Below, one piece after another: positions 54,124 through 63,785 of a DNA stretch of 64,000 nt (within the stretch, counting starts at the first letter, position 1; every line of letters starts with the position of its first letter). The position numbers and the translations under genes were made by a program. This DNA comes from Conchocele bisecta. Taxonomy: Eukaryota; Mollusca; Bivalvia; Lucinida; Thyasiridae. Under the pieces are notes generated by a model. It was not told where the DNA came from and made no database searches. It saw only the letters and a list, made by a program, of their open reading frames with translations. The stretch is from contig CM055279.1 in NCBI GenBank assembly GCA_029237695.1, positions 6,218,323 through 6,282,322 on the forward strand. The letters are read 5' to 3'.

Positions 54124-54801
54124 TCTCCCCACGAGAACATTATGATAGTGTTCCCTCTAGGAGATAATCCACAATATCACCCTCAACCAAGGGCATTATT
54201 TATATAATCTTGCACTTCATATTTGTGTCCCAGACTTGGGCTTATGGGAAAGAATGTGAAATACGTAGGGTTCAAAGTTTGAAACAAGTCAAAACAACTT
54301 CGGAACAAACCTTTTTTCGCAATTCCCGCGAATAAATCGACGAGAGATGGCTGAGTCACAGACATTCGTTTTTCCGCCATGATCAGGATACATGTGGTCT
54401 TTATCACGGAAAGTTTCAAACACCCGAACAAAAGCGCACTGTGACTACCAAAATGACGTAGGTCAAGAAACTACCGCGTTGACAACTTGTTGTTGTTGTT
54501 GTTGTTGTTGTACATGTATACTGTGAAATTCAGTCGCTGACTTTTCGGCTCAACGTTCCCCCAATTGCAAAGACGCAATTACATTTGTTTAGCATACGGA
54601 CTTTGCATAGCAAAGCGGATAGTGTGAAAATATATGTGTCACACAAGGAGATAAAAAAAATTTTAAGTTATTTACGACTTTGTTGGGTTGCTACTTTGCG
54701 CTTTTGGCTTTACAAAAAATGACCATTGCCCGAAAAAATAGGGGGGGGGGGCGTGCGCCGGGTGTGCCCCCCACCCCCCGCCCCCCTTGGATCCGCGCCT
54801 G

Positions 54802-54836
54802 GGAAGTTTAGTGAAACGGGGCCCTGTATACCATTT
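54802..54836. mobile_element. Right end of the split Harbinger-type MITE
   Basis: GGAAGTTTAGTGAAACGGGG then CC, followed by CTG. It completes the element that begins at 49,111. Confidence 0.65.
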
Positions 54837-54949
54837 GTTTGTTTGAGATTTAATATTTTAAATTTACTTCTGCTTCCAAATCCGTTGCTGAATTTTAAGT
54901 TGAATAAACTTTTACAGTCCGGATTTGTTCCTGGTTCCACAAACGGATA

Positions 54950-55440
54950 CTTGCTTATCGTTTACATGTATATATCGTTTTGCCATCGTTTGTTACATGT
55001 ATTAGAAAACGAGGTTTCCGTTGGTTTAAACGTGTCACGTTTAAACCAACGAAAACATCGTTTTCTAATTAAAACAACGAAAACGATGTGAAAATGATGC
55101 GTAAACGACACGGCATTCGTTGACTATTTGAGGCCGGGGAAAATAAAAAAATCGCCACTTCAAAAAAAAAGAAAGAAAAAAAGAATAACCAATAGCATAA
55201 AAATAAACAATTGGCGATAAAAAATTAAAATTTTCGAAACCAAAAAAAAAGGATTTTTTTTTTCTTCGAAAATTGTAATTTTTTATCGCCAATTGTTTAT
55301 TTTCATCGCCAATTGCGAAAGTGGCGATCGCCAGCGGAATGAATCCCTGGTTAACTAGTTGAGGCCGGGTATTTAAACGAATCTATCGTTTTCGTGTACA
55401 CAAAACAACAAACGATAATCGTTTCTATGCATATCGTTGT
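54950..55440. repeat. Nested palindromes on CGTTTTC and AATTGGCGATAAAAA
   Basis: One hairpin centres on CGTTGGTTTAAACGTGTCAC (55,020-55,060). A second has arms AAACAATTGGCGATAAAAAA and its complement (55,204-55,315). Outer CATCGTTTTC-type text recurs to 55,440. Probably a compound foldback element. Confidence 0.55.
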
Positions 55441-55539
55441 ACAGCACTTTTGCATCGCTTGGGAACCTTCAAAACATCTTCGCTGTTGTCCGTATTTCGA
55501 ACTTACTGATCGATAGCGTCAGGGAATTGTTTGCCGGAC

Positions 55540-55751
55540 ATGAACCTCTCTAAACCGGACACCAAACTACACATGTGATCTTTTTTTTATGACTTTCTTG
55601 GTCATTTATCTGAGGTGATAATGTCTGTTCATGATCCGCATAGCACACAAGTATGGCTCAGAAAGATAAAATGCAGGATTAACAGTGAAACCTCTCTAAG
55701 ACGGACACCCTGGGGACCTCCCAGGGTGTCCGGCTTACAGAGGTTTTACTG
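55540..55751. mobile_element. pogo/Tigger-like MITE
   Basis: GAACCTCTCTAAACCGGACA at the left and CCGGCTTACAGAGGTTTTAC then TG at the right. An inner TIR-like CAGTGAAACCTCTCTAAGAC occurs at 55,685. Confidence 0.65.
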
Positions 55752-55764
55752 TATTATGTCTATG

Positions 55765-55985
55765 TAGCTGTTGCTTGAGAAATGGGGCTTATGGGTGTTG
55801 TGACCAGTTCATAATCAAATAGCACACTTTTGTTGTCTGACAACGATCTGTGTTGCGTGGTGTAAGTATTTTGAAGGAATGGCGAACAGTGCAGATCCTG
55901 ATCAGACTGTGCGGATGCACAGGCTGATCAGGATCTACACTGGTCGCAATACCCATAAGCCCCATTTATCCAGTCACAGCCACAT
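55765..55985. mobile_element. Palindromic MITE, GTGACTGGAGAAATGGGGC family
   Basis: Left end TTGCTTGAGAAATGGGGCTT, core GCAGATCCTGATCAGACTGT, right end CCCCATTTATCCAGTCACAG. Confidence 0.7.
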
Positions 55986-56326
55986 AATTATTAAGCATAT
56001 ATATTGTTATAAGTGCGTGTATATGTAACAGCTTTCTGTTGTTAAAGGCAATGCTTCTCAAAGATGTAAAATATATTAATTTTCCACCATTCCGACTGCA
56101 AATGATCAATACTAAAAACAAAATCCATTGTATGTTACCAAATTCCAATAGCTTTCTGTTTATCCTACATGTACGCTGTCGACGTGACGGTTAAAATGAG
56201 GGGTGACAACATATATTTCTGTGCAGAAAAAATAATTAGTAATTTGTTTTCAGTAGAAAATGTGGACATTTTCAACACGAATCAGATGTTCGCTTGTTAG
56301 CGCGCCTTCCGAAGGAAGCCGTGCTT

Positions 56327-56702
56327 ATGGCATACCCTCGGCGTCGTAGGCGTCCGTCTGTCTGTCCGTCCGTCCGTCAGTCTATCTTCAAAAAATTCCT
56401 TGCTTGGATTTGCTTCATATTTCACACACGCATTGCTCCGGGTCAGTCACATACTTTGTGCATCTCGAAACCTTAACGCTCGGAGGCTCAGGTAAATAAT
56501 GGCCTATATTTTCTGTTTCCTTGCTTGCATTTGCATCATATTTCACACACGCATTGATCCAAGGATCCTCTACTGCGATGTGGCAAACCCACGTTCAAAT
56601 GTGTCCTCGGTTCCTTTGCTGCCACCGGGCGCGCTTCGTTGTCCTCTGACAACCCTTGTTTTGTTTGGAAGCGCAGTAATGCCTATTTGTACGGCATTAC
56701 GT
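56327..56702 (+). mobile_element. Pearl/CvA-like element, short
   Basis: A head with TATGGCATACCCTCGG is followed by a CCGT/CTGT tetranucleotide tract, then two core-like segments with TTGCTTGGATTTGCTTCATA and CACACGCATTG. The tail carries GGAAGCGCAGTAATGCC and ACGGCATTACG. Confidence 0.5.
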
Positions 56703-56705
56703 TAA

Positions 56706-57025
56706 CTGTAGCCGATTTCACCAACATTGCAAAGTATACTTTTCTAGCAAAGTATACTTTGAGGGAGAAATCATTTATTTTTCCTGAAATGCATTATTTC
56801 ATATAGAACTAACGACTGAATATATTTGATGATTAAAAGTATGCAGGATTATTATACTGAATTTATTACATTATCACAACCATAATGAAAACAAAATGGC
56901 TGTGATAATGTAATAAATTAAGTATAATAAAAATTAATAAATTTATCATAAAATTGAAAATTTCTCCCTCAAAGTATACTTTGCTACTAAAGTATACTTT
57001 GCAATTTTGATGAAATCGGCTACTG
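56706..57025. mobile_element. Palindromic MITE with AAAGTATACTTTG ends
   Basis: TGTAGCCGATTTCACCAACA on the left and TTGATGAAATCGGCTAC on the right, with TCAAAGTATACTTTGC in both arms and a central hairpin on TGTGATAATGTAATAAATT. Confidence 0.75.
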
Positions 57026-57028
57026 ATT

Positions 57029-57377
57029 ATACAGCCATTTGTAGGTGTTGACGGGATAAATAGAATATTAGGCTAGTGCCTACCTGGCGCGGCACGGAAA
57101 CGGGATGTGCTCGGCAGAGCCTCGCCCATCCCGTTTCCTGCGCCTTGCCAGATATCTTTTTTCTATTCACGGCACTAACCTACTATTCTCTATCTATTTG
57201 TGACCACTCATTTGAACCGTCTCGGCAAGACGGTTCAAACGAGTGACCACTCATTTGAACCGTCTCGGCGAGACGGTTCAAATGAGTGGTCACAACATAT
57301 ACTTCTGATGAGAAATAAAGAAATTCTTGAGCCTTGCCGGATATTTTTTCCCTTTCACGGCACTAACCTACTATTCT
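57029..57377. mobile_element. GGTTAGTGCC MITE with an inserted GACGGTTCAAA hairpin
   Basis: 57,029-57,190 follows the family order with a small deletion. A doubled hairpin on GAACCGTCTCGGCGAGACGG follows, and then a second right end (CACGGCACTAACCTACTATT). Parallel to 30,734-31,130. Confidence 0.6.
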
Positions 57378-57452
57378 CAATAACTGATATGCCAGTCTGC
57401 ATTGCAGTGACGCTGATGTACATGTAATGAATAATGACTTTGTAATGCCAAT

Positions 57453-57669
57453 ACTGTGGAACCTCTGTAAACCGAACAGCATTGCCACATCGATGTATTA
57501 AATTATGACCGATTTCACTGTCAAATAACGCTGATGTTTATCGGTGTTCATGATTACAATACACACAGGCATGTGGTTCAGTGCTCTTACATCGAAATTG
57601 CAATGAAACATCTCTAAACCGGACTCCCTGGGGATCTCCCAGGGTGTCTGGTTTAGAGAGGTTCCACTG
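57453..57669. mobile_element. pogo/Tigger-like MITE
   Basis: CTGTGGAACCTCTGTAAACC at the left and GTTTAGAGAGGTTCCACTG at the right. An inner CAATGAAACATCTCTAAACC lies at 57,600. Confidence 0.65.
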
Positions 57670-57769
57670 TAAATGAATGACGTTTTAGGATGAGCATCGT
57701 TGTACTTTGTTAATATTTCAATCTCTGCCAGAGTGTAGGCAAATGATATCGTGACTAATGGGTGGCAGC

Positions 57770-58060
57770 TGGGAGCATGCGATTGGTTATACCCCTTATA
57801 TGAGTAATATGATTATTCGTAATCCTATTACTTTTATGGGAAGGAGCCAAGTGGCTTTGGTGTGGTATGGACCTGGCACCAGGTCAGGTTATTCTACTTT
57901 TAGGGATGAATATGTATTTCTTTCGATGTAAATATTCCATTCTGATTTTGGGATTTCTCCCCAATGCAGCAGGTCAAATACGGGATCGAACCCGTTGGCC
58001 CGGCCTTAAATGACCTTAGTTGTTGATAGGCCGTTAAATACCAACAACAAACAACAAACT
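57770..58060 (+). repeat. SINE-like segment with B-box-like motif and CAACAACAAA tail
   Basis: GGGATCGAACCCGTTGGCCC resembles a tRNA T-arm, and GGCCGTTAAATACCAACAAC then AAACAACAAAC resembles the tail of molluscan SINEs. The order of parts is unclear, so family membership is tentative. Confidence 0.35.
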
Positions 58061-58160
58061 AGTGCTCACTTTTCATGAATATAAAGCGTTACAACATCTA
58101 TCGCTTTTTCACTGGACATGACTATGTATATGGTATGTGGAGGTCTGTCATAAATACGTA

Positions 58161-58546
58161 CAGTGAAACCTCTCTACACCGGACACCCTGGGAGGTCCAT
58201 AGGATGTCCGGTTTAGAGATGTTCCACTGTCAATCAGGGCCCGGTTGTTCAAAACATCCGTTAGCTTAACGGACTGTTAAATCCTTAACTGAATGGTTAA
58301 AATCTCTGTTTTAACAGAGATTTTAACCATTCAGTTAAGGATTTAACAGTTCGTTAAGGATTTAACAGTCCGTTAAGCTAACTGGTGTTTTGAACAACCG
58401 GGCCCTGGCATATGACTATTCTGGGACATACGTTTATCTTTTGCAATCATGAACATGCATCATTGTATAAGATACGTTACCAAGAAACCTCTCAAAATGA
58501 GATCACACATATTATCTCGATGTCTGGTTTAGAGAGGTTCCACTGT
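58161..58546. mobile_element. pogo/Tigger-like MITE interrupted by a foldback
   Basis: CAGTGAAACCTCTCTACACC at the left and GTTTAGAGAGGTTCCACTG at the right. The interior matches 27,646-27,858 once 58,236-58,406 is removed. Confidence 0.7.
58236..58406. mobile_element. GGGCCCGGTTGTTCAAAAC foldback, Harbinger-like target
   Basis: Inverted ends GGGCCCGGTTGTTCAAAAC and their complement, with arms on GTTAGCTTAACGGACTGTTA running to a centre at CTGTTTTAACAG. It sits between AATCAG and CTGGCATATG. The paralogue near 27,715 has an uninterrupted AATCAGGCATATG, consistent with a CWG target. Confidence 0.7.
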
Positions 58547-58736
58547 AAATTGCAAATTATGAATAGAGTAAACATTGATCAGACTACGGAGATGCATAGG
58601 CTACAGGTGTCGTATGAGTTTGCTAAACACAGACTAACGGTGTCAAATGCATTGGTCAAGTATACGAATGTGTTTTAAGGATAGTGATCCCACTTCATCC
58701 GTAGTTTTGTCTCCGGGTTATTAGGAAAACTAGACG

Positions 58737-58830
58737 TGGTACGGGTTTGGGGGTAGGTGGTACGGGTTTGGGGGTAGGTGGTACGGGTTTGGGGGTAGGT
58801 GGTACGGGTTTGGGGGTAGGTGGTACGGTG
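58737..58830. repeat. 21-bp tandem repeat (GGTACGGGTTTGGGGG type)
   Basis: A little over four copies, nearly identical. Because 21 is a multiple of three, both strands stay open and give seven-residue repeats (GVGGTGL or VPPTPKP). No surrounding gene is recognised. Confidence 0.8.
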
Positions 58831-59074
58831 TGGGATACATTACTTACAGCACTGTTGTCCACATGTACGGTCGATAATCTCCTCGTACATGGAGACAAAA
58901 CGTTCTCCAAGTATTACATACGGAGCTCCAGATATGGTGCGTATTTGCGTAAATACCCAATTAAAATAAGAATTAGTGAGTACATGTATCAAAAAGCAAT
59001 GAAAAATTTGTGGTGTCTTTATCATGCTACACTGTACAGAAAACAATAAACAGACCACAAATATAGTATATTCT

Positions 59075-59400
59075 CTTATTTTTCCATGAAAACACATCCA
59101 AGGAGACAATTCTAATGAAATACGAAGATGTGTTTTCATTTAGAAGCACACTATTCAATAAGGGCGGTCTGCTGATGTGTATTATAGCCGGTCCCGGCCT
59201 TCGTGCGCGTTACAGTTACTGTATTAGCGCATATTTTCTTATTTCTCCATGAAAATACATCTTGGTATTTCATTAGAATTGTCTCCAAGGAGACAATTCT
59301 AATAACATACCAAGATGTGTTTTCATTTAGAAGCAAACTATTCAATAAGTGCGGTCTGCTGATGTGTATTAGCTCCACGTACATGCAGACGAACCGGTCT
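59075..59400. mobile_element. Foldback pair with CATGAAAACACATC arms
   Basis: TTTTCCATGAAAACACATCC and AAGATGTGTTTTCATTTAGA occur twice. Each pair flanks a palindrome on GTCTCCAAGGAGACAATTCT. CAATAAGGGCGGTCTGCTGA and CAATAAGTGCGGTCTGCTGA form the outer repeat. Confidence 0.6.
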
Positions 59401-59544
59401 GTACGTAATAACAACTATGTTCCCGATTAGTTCTGAGTACATAACTCTAGTGACAACATAAGTGCTACGTCTTAGCAAACTTGGGTTTTATGTTATTTTC
59501 ATTTTCCGCACATTTTTAGATAGGAATTCATGCTAACACTGAGC

Positions 59545-60121
59545 TACTGTCTGTTTCACGAAAGCTGCAGAAATTTTACGGCTATATAGACAATTCAAAA
59601 ACAAGATTTCTTTTCATAATATTAAATTAAAGGACAAATTAAGAATGAGCCTTCTTTTTATTTCGTGAAATTCGGTCAAATATTGGTTTTATTACGAAAA
59701 ATTGATTTGTCTATGGGAATTTAACATGGAGGAAAAGTGGTACATTTTAAGGAAGTGTGGGAGGAGTCAAAAAACAAAAAAATTTGGAAATTGACTCCGA
59801 AACCTGACTAGATAGCTTGGATATGATCTAACTAAGAAAACAAAAGTTAAATTTTAAAAATCGGTCCAGTATTTCGAAAATTCAAAAAAAATTCCCCATG
59901 TTAAATCCCCATAGACATCTTCACTCCGTGAAGATGTCTATGAGGATTTAACATGGGGAAATTGTTTTTTCGCAATAAAATCAATATTTGACAAAATTTC
60001 ACGAAATAAAAAGAAGGCTCATTCTTATTTTTTCCTTTAATTTAATATTATCAAAAGAAATCTTGTTTTTGAATTGTTTATATAGCCGTAAAATTTGGGC
60101 AGTTTTCGTGAAACAGACAGT
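59545..60121. mobile_element. Large foldback MITE, ACTGTCTGTTTCACG family
   Basis: Ends ACTGTCTGTTTCACGAAA and its complement, with arms of about 200 bp including AAGAATGAGCCTTCTTTTTA and its inverted copy. The centre is CATCTTCACTCCGTGAAGAT. Confidence 0.75.
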
Positions 60122-60127
60122 AGTGTA

Positions 60128-60732
60128 TTACTGTCTGTTCCACGTTTGCTGAAAATTTAGGATCGTCTGGAAATTTAAATTGATGGATTTACATTTATTG
60201 AGCTCCTATGCTCAATATATGTAAATCCAATAATTGTTTACAAGAAAACAGTGTTAATGTTAACTTTACAGACTTAATTTTGAACTTTTACTGTCTGTTA
60301 CCACATTTTGCTGCCGACGAACATTTGGCTATTTCACACAACACATCTAAAATGATTTAAATGCAAGTACGTTTTCACCAATAATAAAAAATCAACCTTT
60401 CCACCTTTTTTTATTTGATGAAATTCCATCAAATAATGATTTTATTGCGAAATACCCAATTTTACATTGGGTTAAAAGTAGATTTTTTTCCCCCAAAAAA
60501 TAATTTGTTGACCGATTTTCAAAATCTAACTTGTTTTCTTAGTTACATTATTTACAATCTATCTCGCCAGGTTCCGCAGTCATTTCCAAACTTGTTCGTT
60601 GTTTGACCCTCCTCAAAACTTGGGGAGTGTTACTTTTTATTATTGATGCAAAAGTACTAACATTTAAATACGTTTTAGATTTAGTGTGTTTAATAGCCAA
60701 AAGTTCGTCGGCAGCGAAACGTGGAACAGACA
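60128..60732. mobile_element. ACTGTCTGTTCCACG family, compound copy including a Harbinger-MITE core
   Basis: 60,128-60,290 has ACTGTCTGTTCCACG, followed by a GGATCGTCTGGAAATTTAAA core otherwise found in the Harbinger-type MITEs. 60,290-60,732 is a further copy with GCTGCCGACGAACATTTGGC and its inverted GTTCGTCGGCAGCGAAACGT. The join suggests recombination between families. Confidence 0.55.
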
Positions 60733-60980
60733 TTAGTAGATCAGGAGCTACACTGGTCACAAACCCCATAAGCACAATTTCGCCAGTCCTAGTCACGTGT
60801 AAGGCTGGTTAGTAGACTATAAACGTTATTCCGGAATAAAACAGCGAACTTGAAAATGTACAGCATGCTGAATACAAGAAAAAAAGTTGTTTATTTTCCT
60901 TATTTCTATTCCAAAATATGGGGATGCTCCTAATAAAGAAAATTGCGAAAACATATATCCAAATTTTACAATGTAGATAG

Positions 60981-61104
60981 AACGCATAACACATAGCTAC
61001 TAATGAACGCATAACACATAGCTACTAATGAACGCATAACACATAGCTACTAATGAACGCATAACACATAGCTACTAATGAACGCATAACACATAGCTAC
61101 TAAT
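60981..61104. repeat. 25-bp tandem repeat, five copies
   Basis: Five units on ACGCATAACACATAGCTACT, identical except at the last base. Likely recent slippage or unequal exchange. Confidence 0.9.
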
Positions 61105-61109
61105 TTCTA

Positions 61110-61710
61110 ACATCGCTGCAACCGAGCTATATCAGATACAAATGGGCAAAACATAGAATTCATGTGAAGTCAGTTAGCGAGGTAAAAACTGCAAGAAAAT
61201 TTAATTAATTAATTTTACATCAAACACGTGAGCTTATCCACTCTCGCTTGCGACATCTGGTTGCAGTTTCAAAGGATTATATGTGGTTGTTTAGTGCGCG
61301 AATGTGAAATCTTGTTCCGCAAATTCATACCGGTGACTGCAGAATAGCGTTTAGCTCTCTAGAGCAGCAACCCATTGCCTGGAAATCGTTCAGATTGCTC
61401 CTGATATGTGCCAATACCCTTCCTGCTGTGTGGCTTAGAAGGGTATGCCCAGCGAATGTCAGAAAACACACAACAGCCTGAGTTAATCTTGACGGATGTA
61501 GGATGAAATACAATTTGAAAAAGATGCAGATAAGCACGAACTATACATATTATTAAGCTATAGCTTATTGAACAAAACAAAAATAACGGGTTGTCCACCG
61601 ACAACTGTTTTCGAAAACGTGGTCATGAAATTAAAGAAAGACACACGTTCAGCCTCAGTGACTCTTGCTCTATCCATTACAGTCGCTACATAACCGCCTG
61701 CGTTAATCTT
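61110..61710. other. Stretch without gene; part shared with 28.0 kb
   Basis: 61,280-61,390 (TTTAGTGCGCGAATGTGAAA ... GAGCAGCAACCCATTG) parallels 28,005-28,100. The remainder is unrecognised. Confidence 0.35.
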
Positions 61711-61711
61711 G

Positions 61712-61860
61712 CCCAGAGTATCAACGTTTCTGAACATCAATTGACAATGACAAATCGCAATCAAGCAATTTGATTGTCTGAGCCTGAGCTGCAGCTCAGA
61801 CTCAGGCAATCAAGCTGCTTGATTTCACACACACTATTCAAACATTTTGAAATAAATTAT
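61712..61860. repeat. CAATCAAGCTGCTTGATTTC repeat
   Basis: TATCAACGTTTCTGAACATC, TTTGATTGTCTGAGCCTGAG and CTCAGGCAATCAAGCTGCTT form a palindrome centred on GAGCTGCAGCTC. Same family as 1063-1199. Confidence 0.55.
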
Positions 61861-62266
61861 TTGAGAAATATTGGCAAGATTGACGCCGGCGGCTGTGTAC
61901 GGCGTCATACAGCGGCGTATGGTCACTTCTGTCCGCCCGCGGCCAGACTATGTATTGGCAATATCGATACTATCGGACACTCGCCTATGTAATTGGATTC
62001 TGGACTTTCTGACCGCGATGACACGGTGCAGCGGCAGATAAAAAACGTTTTCGTTTCGTGATAATTGAAGGGCCGTCTTGGAAAAGAGAACTTATGTCGT
62101 GTATGACCTATATGGAATTTTATAAACATTGGTAAGTGCAGTTTGATGGGGATTTTTAAGTACATTGAACGTCTGGTCCGGAGTATTGGTTGCCCGATAT
62201 ATCGTATTGGAAAAATAAAAAGTTCGTCAATAGAAACATAGTGCTTGACAAAGTAAGAAGAACTAT

Positions 62267-62582
62267 TATCTGTTCCACTCCGAAACCTGCCTAGATAGCT
62301 TGGAAATGATGTAACTAAGAAAACAAAAGTTAGATTTTGAATATCGGTCAACAAATAAAATTAAATTAAAAAAAAATCTATTTTTAGCCCCCATACTAAA
62401 TTCCTATAAGAAAAATAATTTTTTGGCAATACAATCAACATTTGATGGAATTTCATGAAATAAAAAAAATGTGGTAGGGTGACTTTTTTGTTATTGATGA
62501 AAAACTACTTACATTTATATTTTAGATTTAATGTGTTTAATATCCAAAAGTTCGTCGGCACAAACACGTGGAACAGACTGTA
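62267..62582. mobile_element. MITE, TCTGTTCCACG family
   Basis: TATCTGTTCCACTCCGAAAC at the left and TTCGTCGGCACAAACACGTG then GAACAGACTG at the right. The interior matches 1-249. Confidence 0.6.
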
Positions 62583-62613
62583 GGCATTGATACACTATTC
62601 TAGCCATAATATA

Positions 62614-63065
62614 CAATGTGCATGATCACGTGGTACTAACAGCAACAACAAGTACTGAAACTTCCAGAATCCATCCGATTGAAAGTACGTATTTTTTTAT
62701 ATTGTCCTTATTACGTAACGGATTTTGATGAAATATGGCGCATCAAACGCGTCTTGTTAAATGTAAGCTGCTTTTGGTGAACTCTGTACTTTGGCCCAAA
62801 CTTCTGTCGTTTTTTTGCGAATAATCGATTTCCGGCGAAGAATCGATTTCCGTGTCGGTAGGCACGGAAATCGATTCTTCGCAAAATCGACATAAGTCTG
62901 TGCCGAACTACCTGAACGACTAAATGCAGCTCATGAAAACGCGTTTGCTGTGCCATATTTCATCAAAATCCGTTTCATATTAAGGAAAATATCGAATATT
63001 ACTTACAAGAGTTCAACACTTTCAGCCACTGTTGTTGTTGTTATAACCACGTGATCATGAACCTT
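62614..63065. mobile_element. Foldback MITE, GCATGATCACGTGG family
   Basis: Left TGCATGATCACGTGGTACTA, right ATAACCACGTGATCATGAAC, with a centre on GATTTCCGTGTCGGTAGGCA. Only about 12 bp separate it from the next copy. Confidence 0.75.
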
Positions 63066-63077
63066 GGTATCGAATAC

Positions 63078-63444
63078 AAGGTGTATGATCACGTGGTACT
63101 AACAACAACAACACGTACCGATTCAAAGTACGTATTTATAGTGTCCTTATTGCGCATCAAACGCGTCTTGTTAAGCTGCATTTGGTGGTCTCTGTATTGT
63201 CGCCCAAACATCTGTCGTTTTTGCGAATAATCGATTTCCGTATCTATGACACGGACATCGATTCTTCGCAAAAACGATATAAGTTTGTGCCAAACTCACT
63301 AGACCACCAAATGCAGCTCATGAAGACGCGTTTGCTGCGCCATATTTCATCAAAATCCGTTGCATATTAATGAACATATCAAAGAATACTTACTTTGGAG
63401 TGGGCAACGTTTTTGTTGTTGTAACCACATGATCATGCACCTTG
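63078..63444. mobile_element. Foldback MITE, GCATGATCACGTGG family
   Basis: Left AAGGTGTATGATCACGTGGT, right GTAACCACATGATCATGCAC, in the same orientation as the preceding copy. Confidence 0.75.
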
Positions 63445-63489
63445 GAATATTCTGTATCGAATAATGTGCTAGATGTACATGTTGCGTGT

Positions 63490-63720
63490 TTCGATATCAA
63501 ATGTATCAGGCTTGGCTCGGAAACGGTAGTAATTTCTCGACGAGCCTCGGAATTCCTACGCCTTGTCTGATAAACCATATAGAAAGAGATTCGAATTTCA
63601 TGAGAGTGTACTTTGTTATCACATTTACCATTATTGGCTCTGAGACGGTGGCAATTCCTAGACAAGCCTCGGAATTCCTTCGCGTTTCCTAGCCTTCACT
63701 GATAAATCTGCCATCAAAAG
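63490..63720. repeat. GAGCCTCGGAATTCCT dispersed repeat, two tandem units
   Basis: GACGAGCCTCGGAATTCCTA (63,540) and GACAAGCCTCGGAATTCCTT (63,661), each preceded by a GAAACGGT or GAGACGGT motif. Related to 13,770 and 48,470. Confidence 0.5.
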
Positions 63721-63785
63721 ACTCGAATTTAATGCTTGTGTACAACTAGTTTGATATCAAGTTGTAAATTATAATGCTCGGCTTG

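Larger units (their letters stand above)
49953..54380 (-). pseudogene. ZMYM1-like hAT transposase (DUF4371 / hAT C-terminal dimerisation), several disruptions
   Basis: Exon 2 starts at 52,303 after a TTTCAG acceptor. It encodes a TTF-type zinc finger (CHDWFDIFDFISYS, FCLACILFP), then LRGHRDDG and ADEVTDSSNWEQL of DUF4371. Breaks: an in-frame TAG at 51,395-51,393; a frameshift near 51,225 between CRCQTYDGAGNMAG and KAIYFHCASHELNL; a 35-bp tandem duplication at 50,851-50,920; a frameshift near 50,600; and another near 50,240. The last block (50,210-49,953) has SATAASVERTNSALRFIK, the hAT dimerisation motif. Two candidate first exons (54,380-54,311 and 52,717-52,663) both end in phase 1 before a GTTTGT donor and both match exon 2. 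hAT transposases cut and paste DNA in the nucleus. This copy cannot be functional, although the breaks are few. Confidence 0.85.
49292..54801 (-). mobile_element. hAT transposon, 5.51 kb, with broken transposase gene
   Basis: The TIR CAGGGGCGGATCCAGGA at the left and (inward) CAGGCGCGGATCCAAGG at the right share 14 of the first 15 bases. The 5-bp GGAAG duplication matches hAT subgroups with 5-bp targets. The sequence CAGGGGCGGATCCAG is a common end among DUF4371-type hAT elements. It encodes a ZMYM1-like hAT transposase on the minus strand and itself holds a nested foldback at 53,617-54,123 and a hairpin at 49,788-49,860. Confidence 0.85.

Noticed and set aside
61774..62354. Open frames of 72 and 143 codons near 62 kb
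   Set aside because: No family similarity. The longer one runs into a MITE and the shorter into a palindromic repeat.
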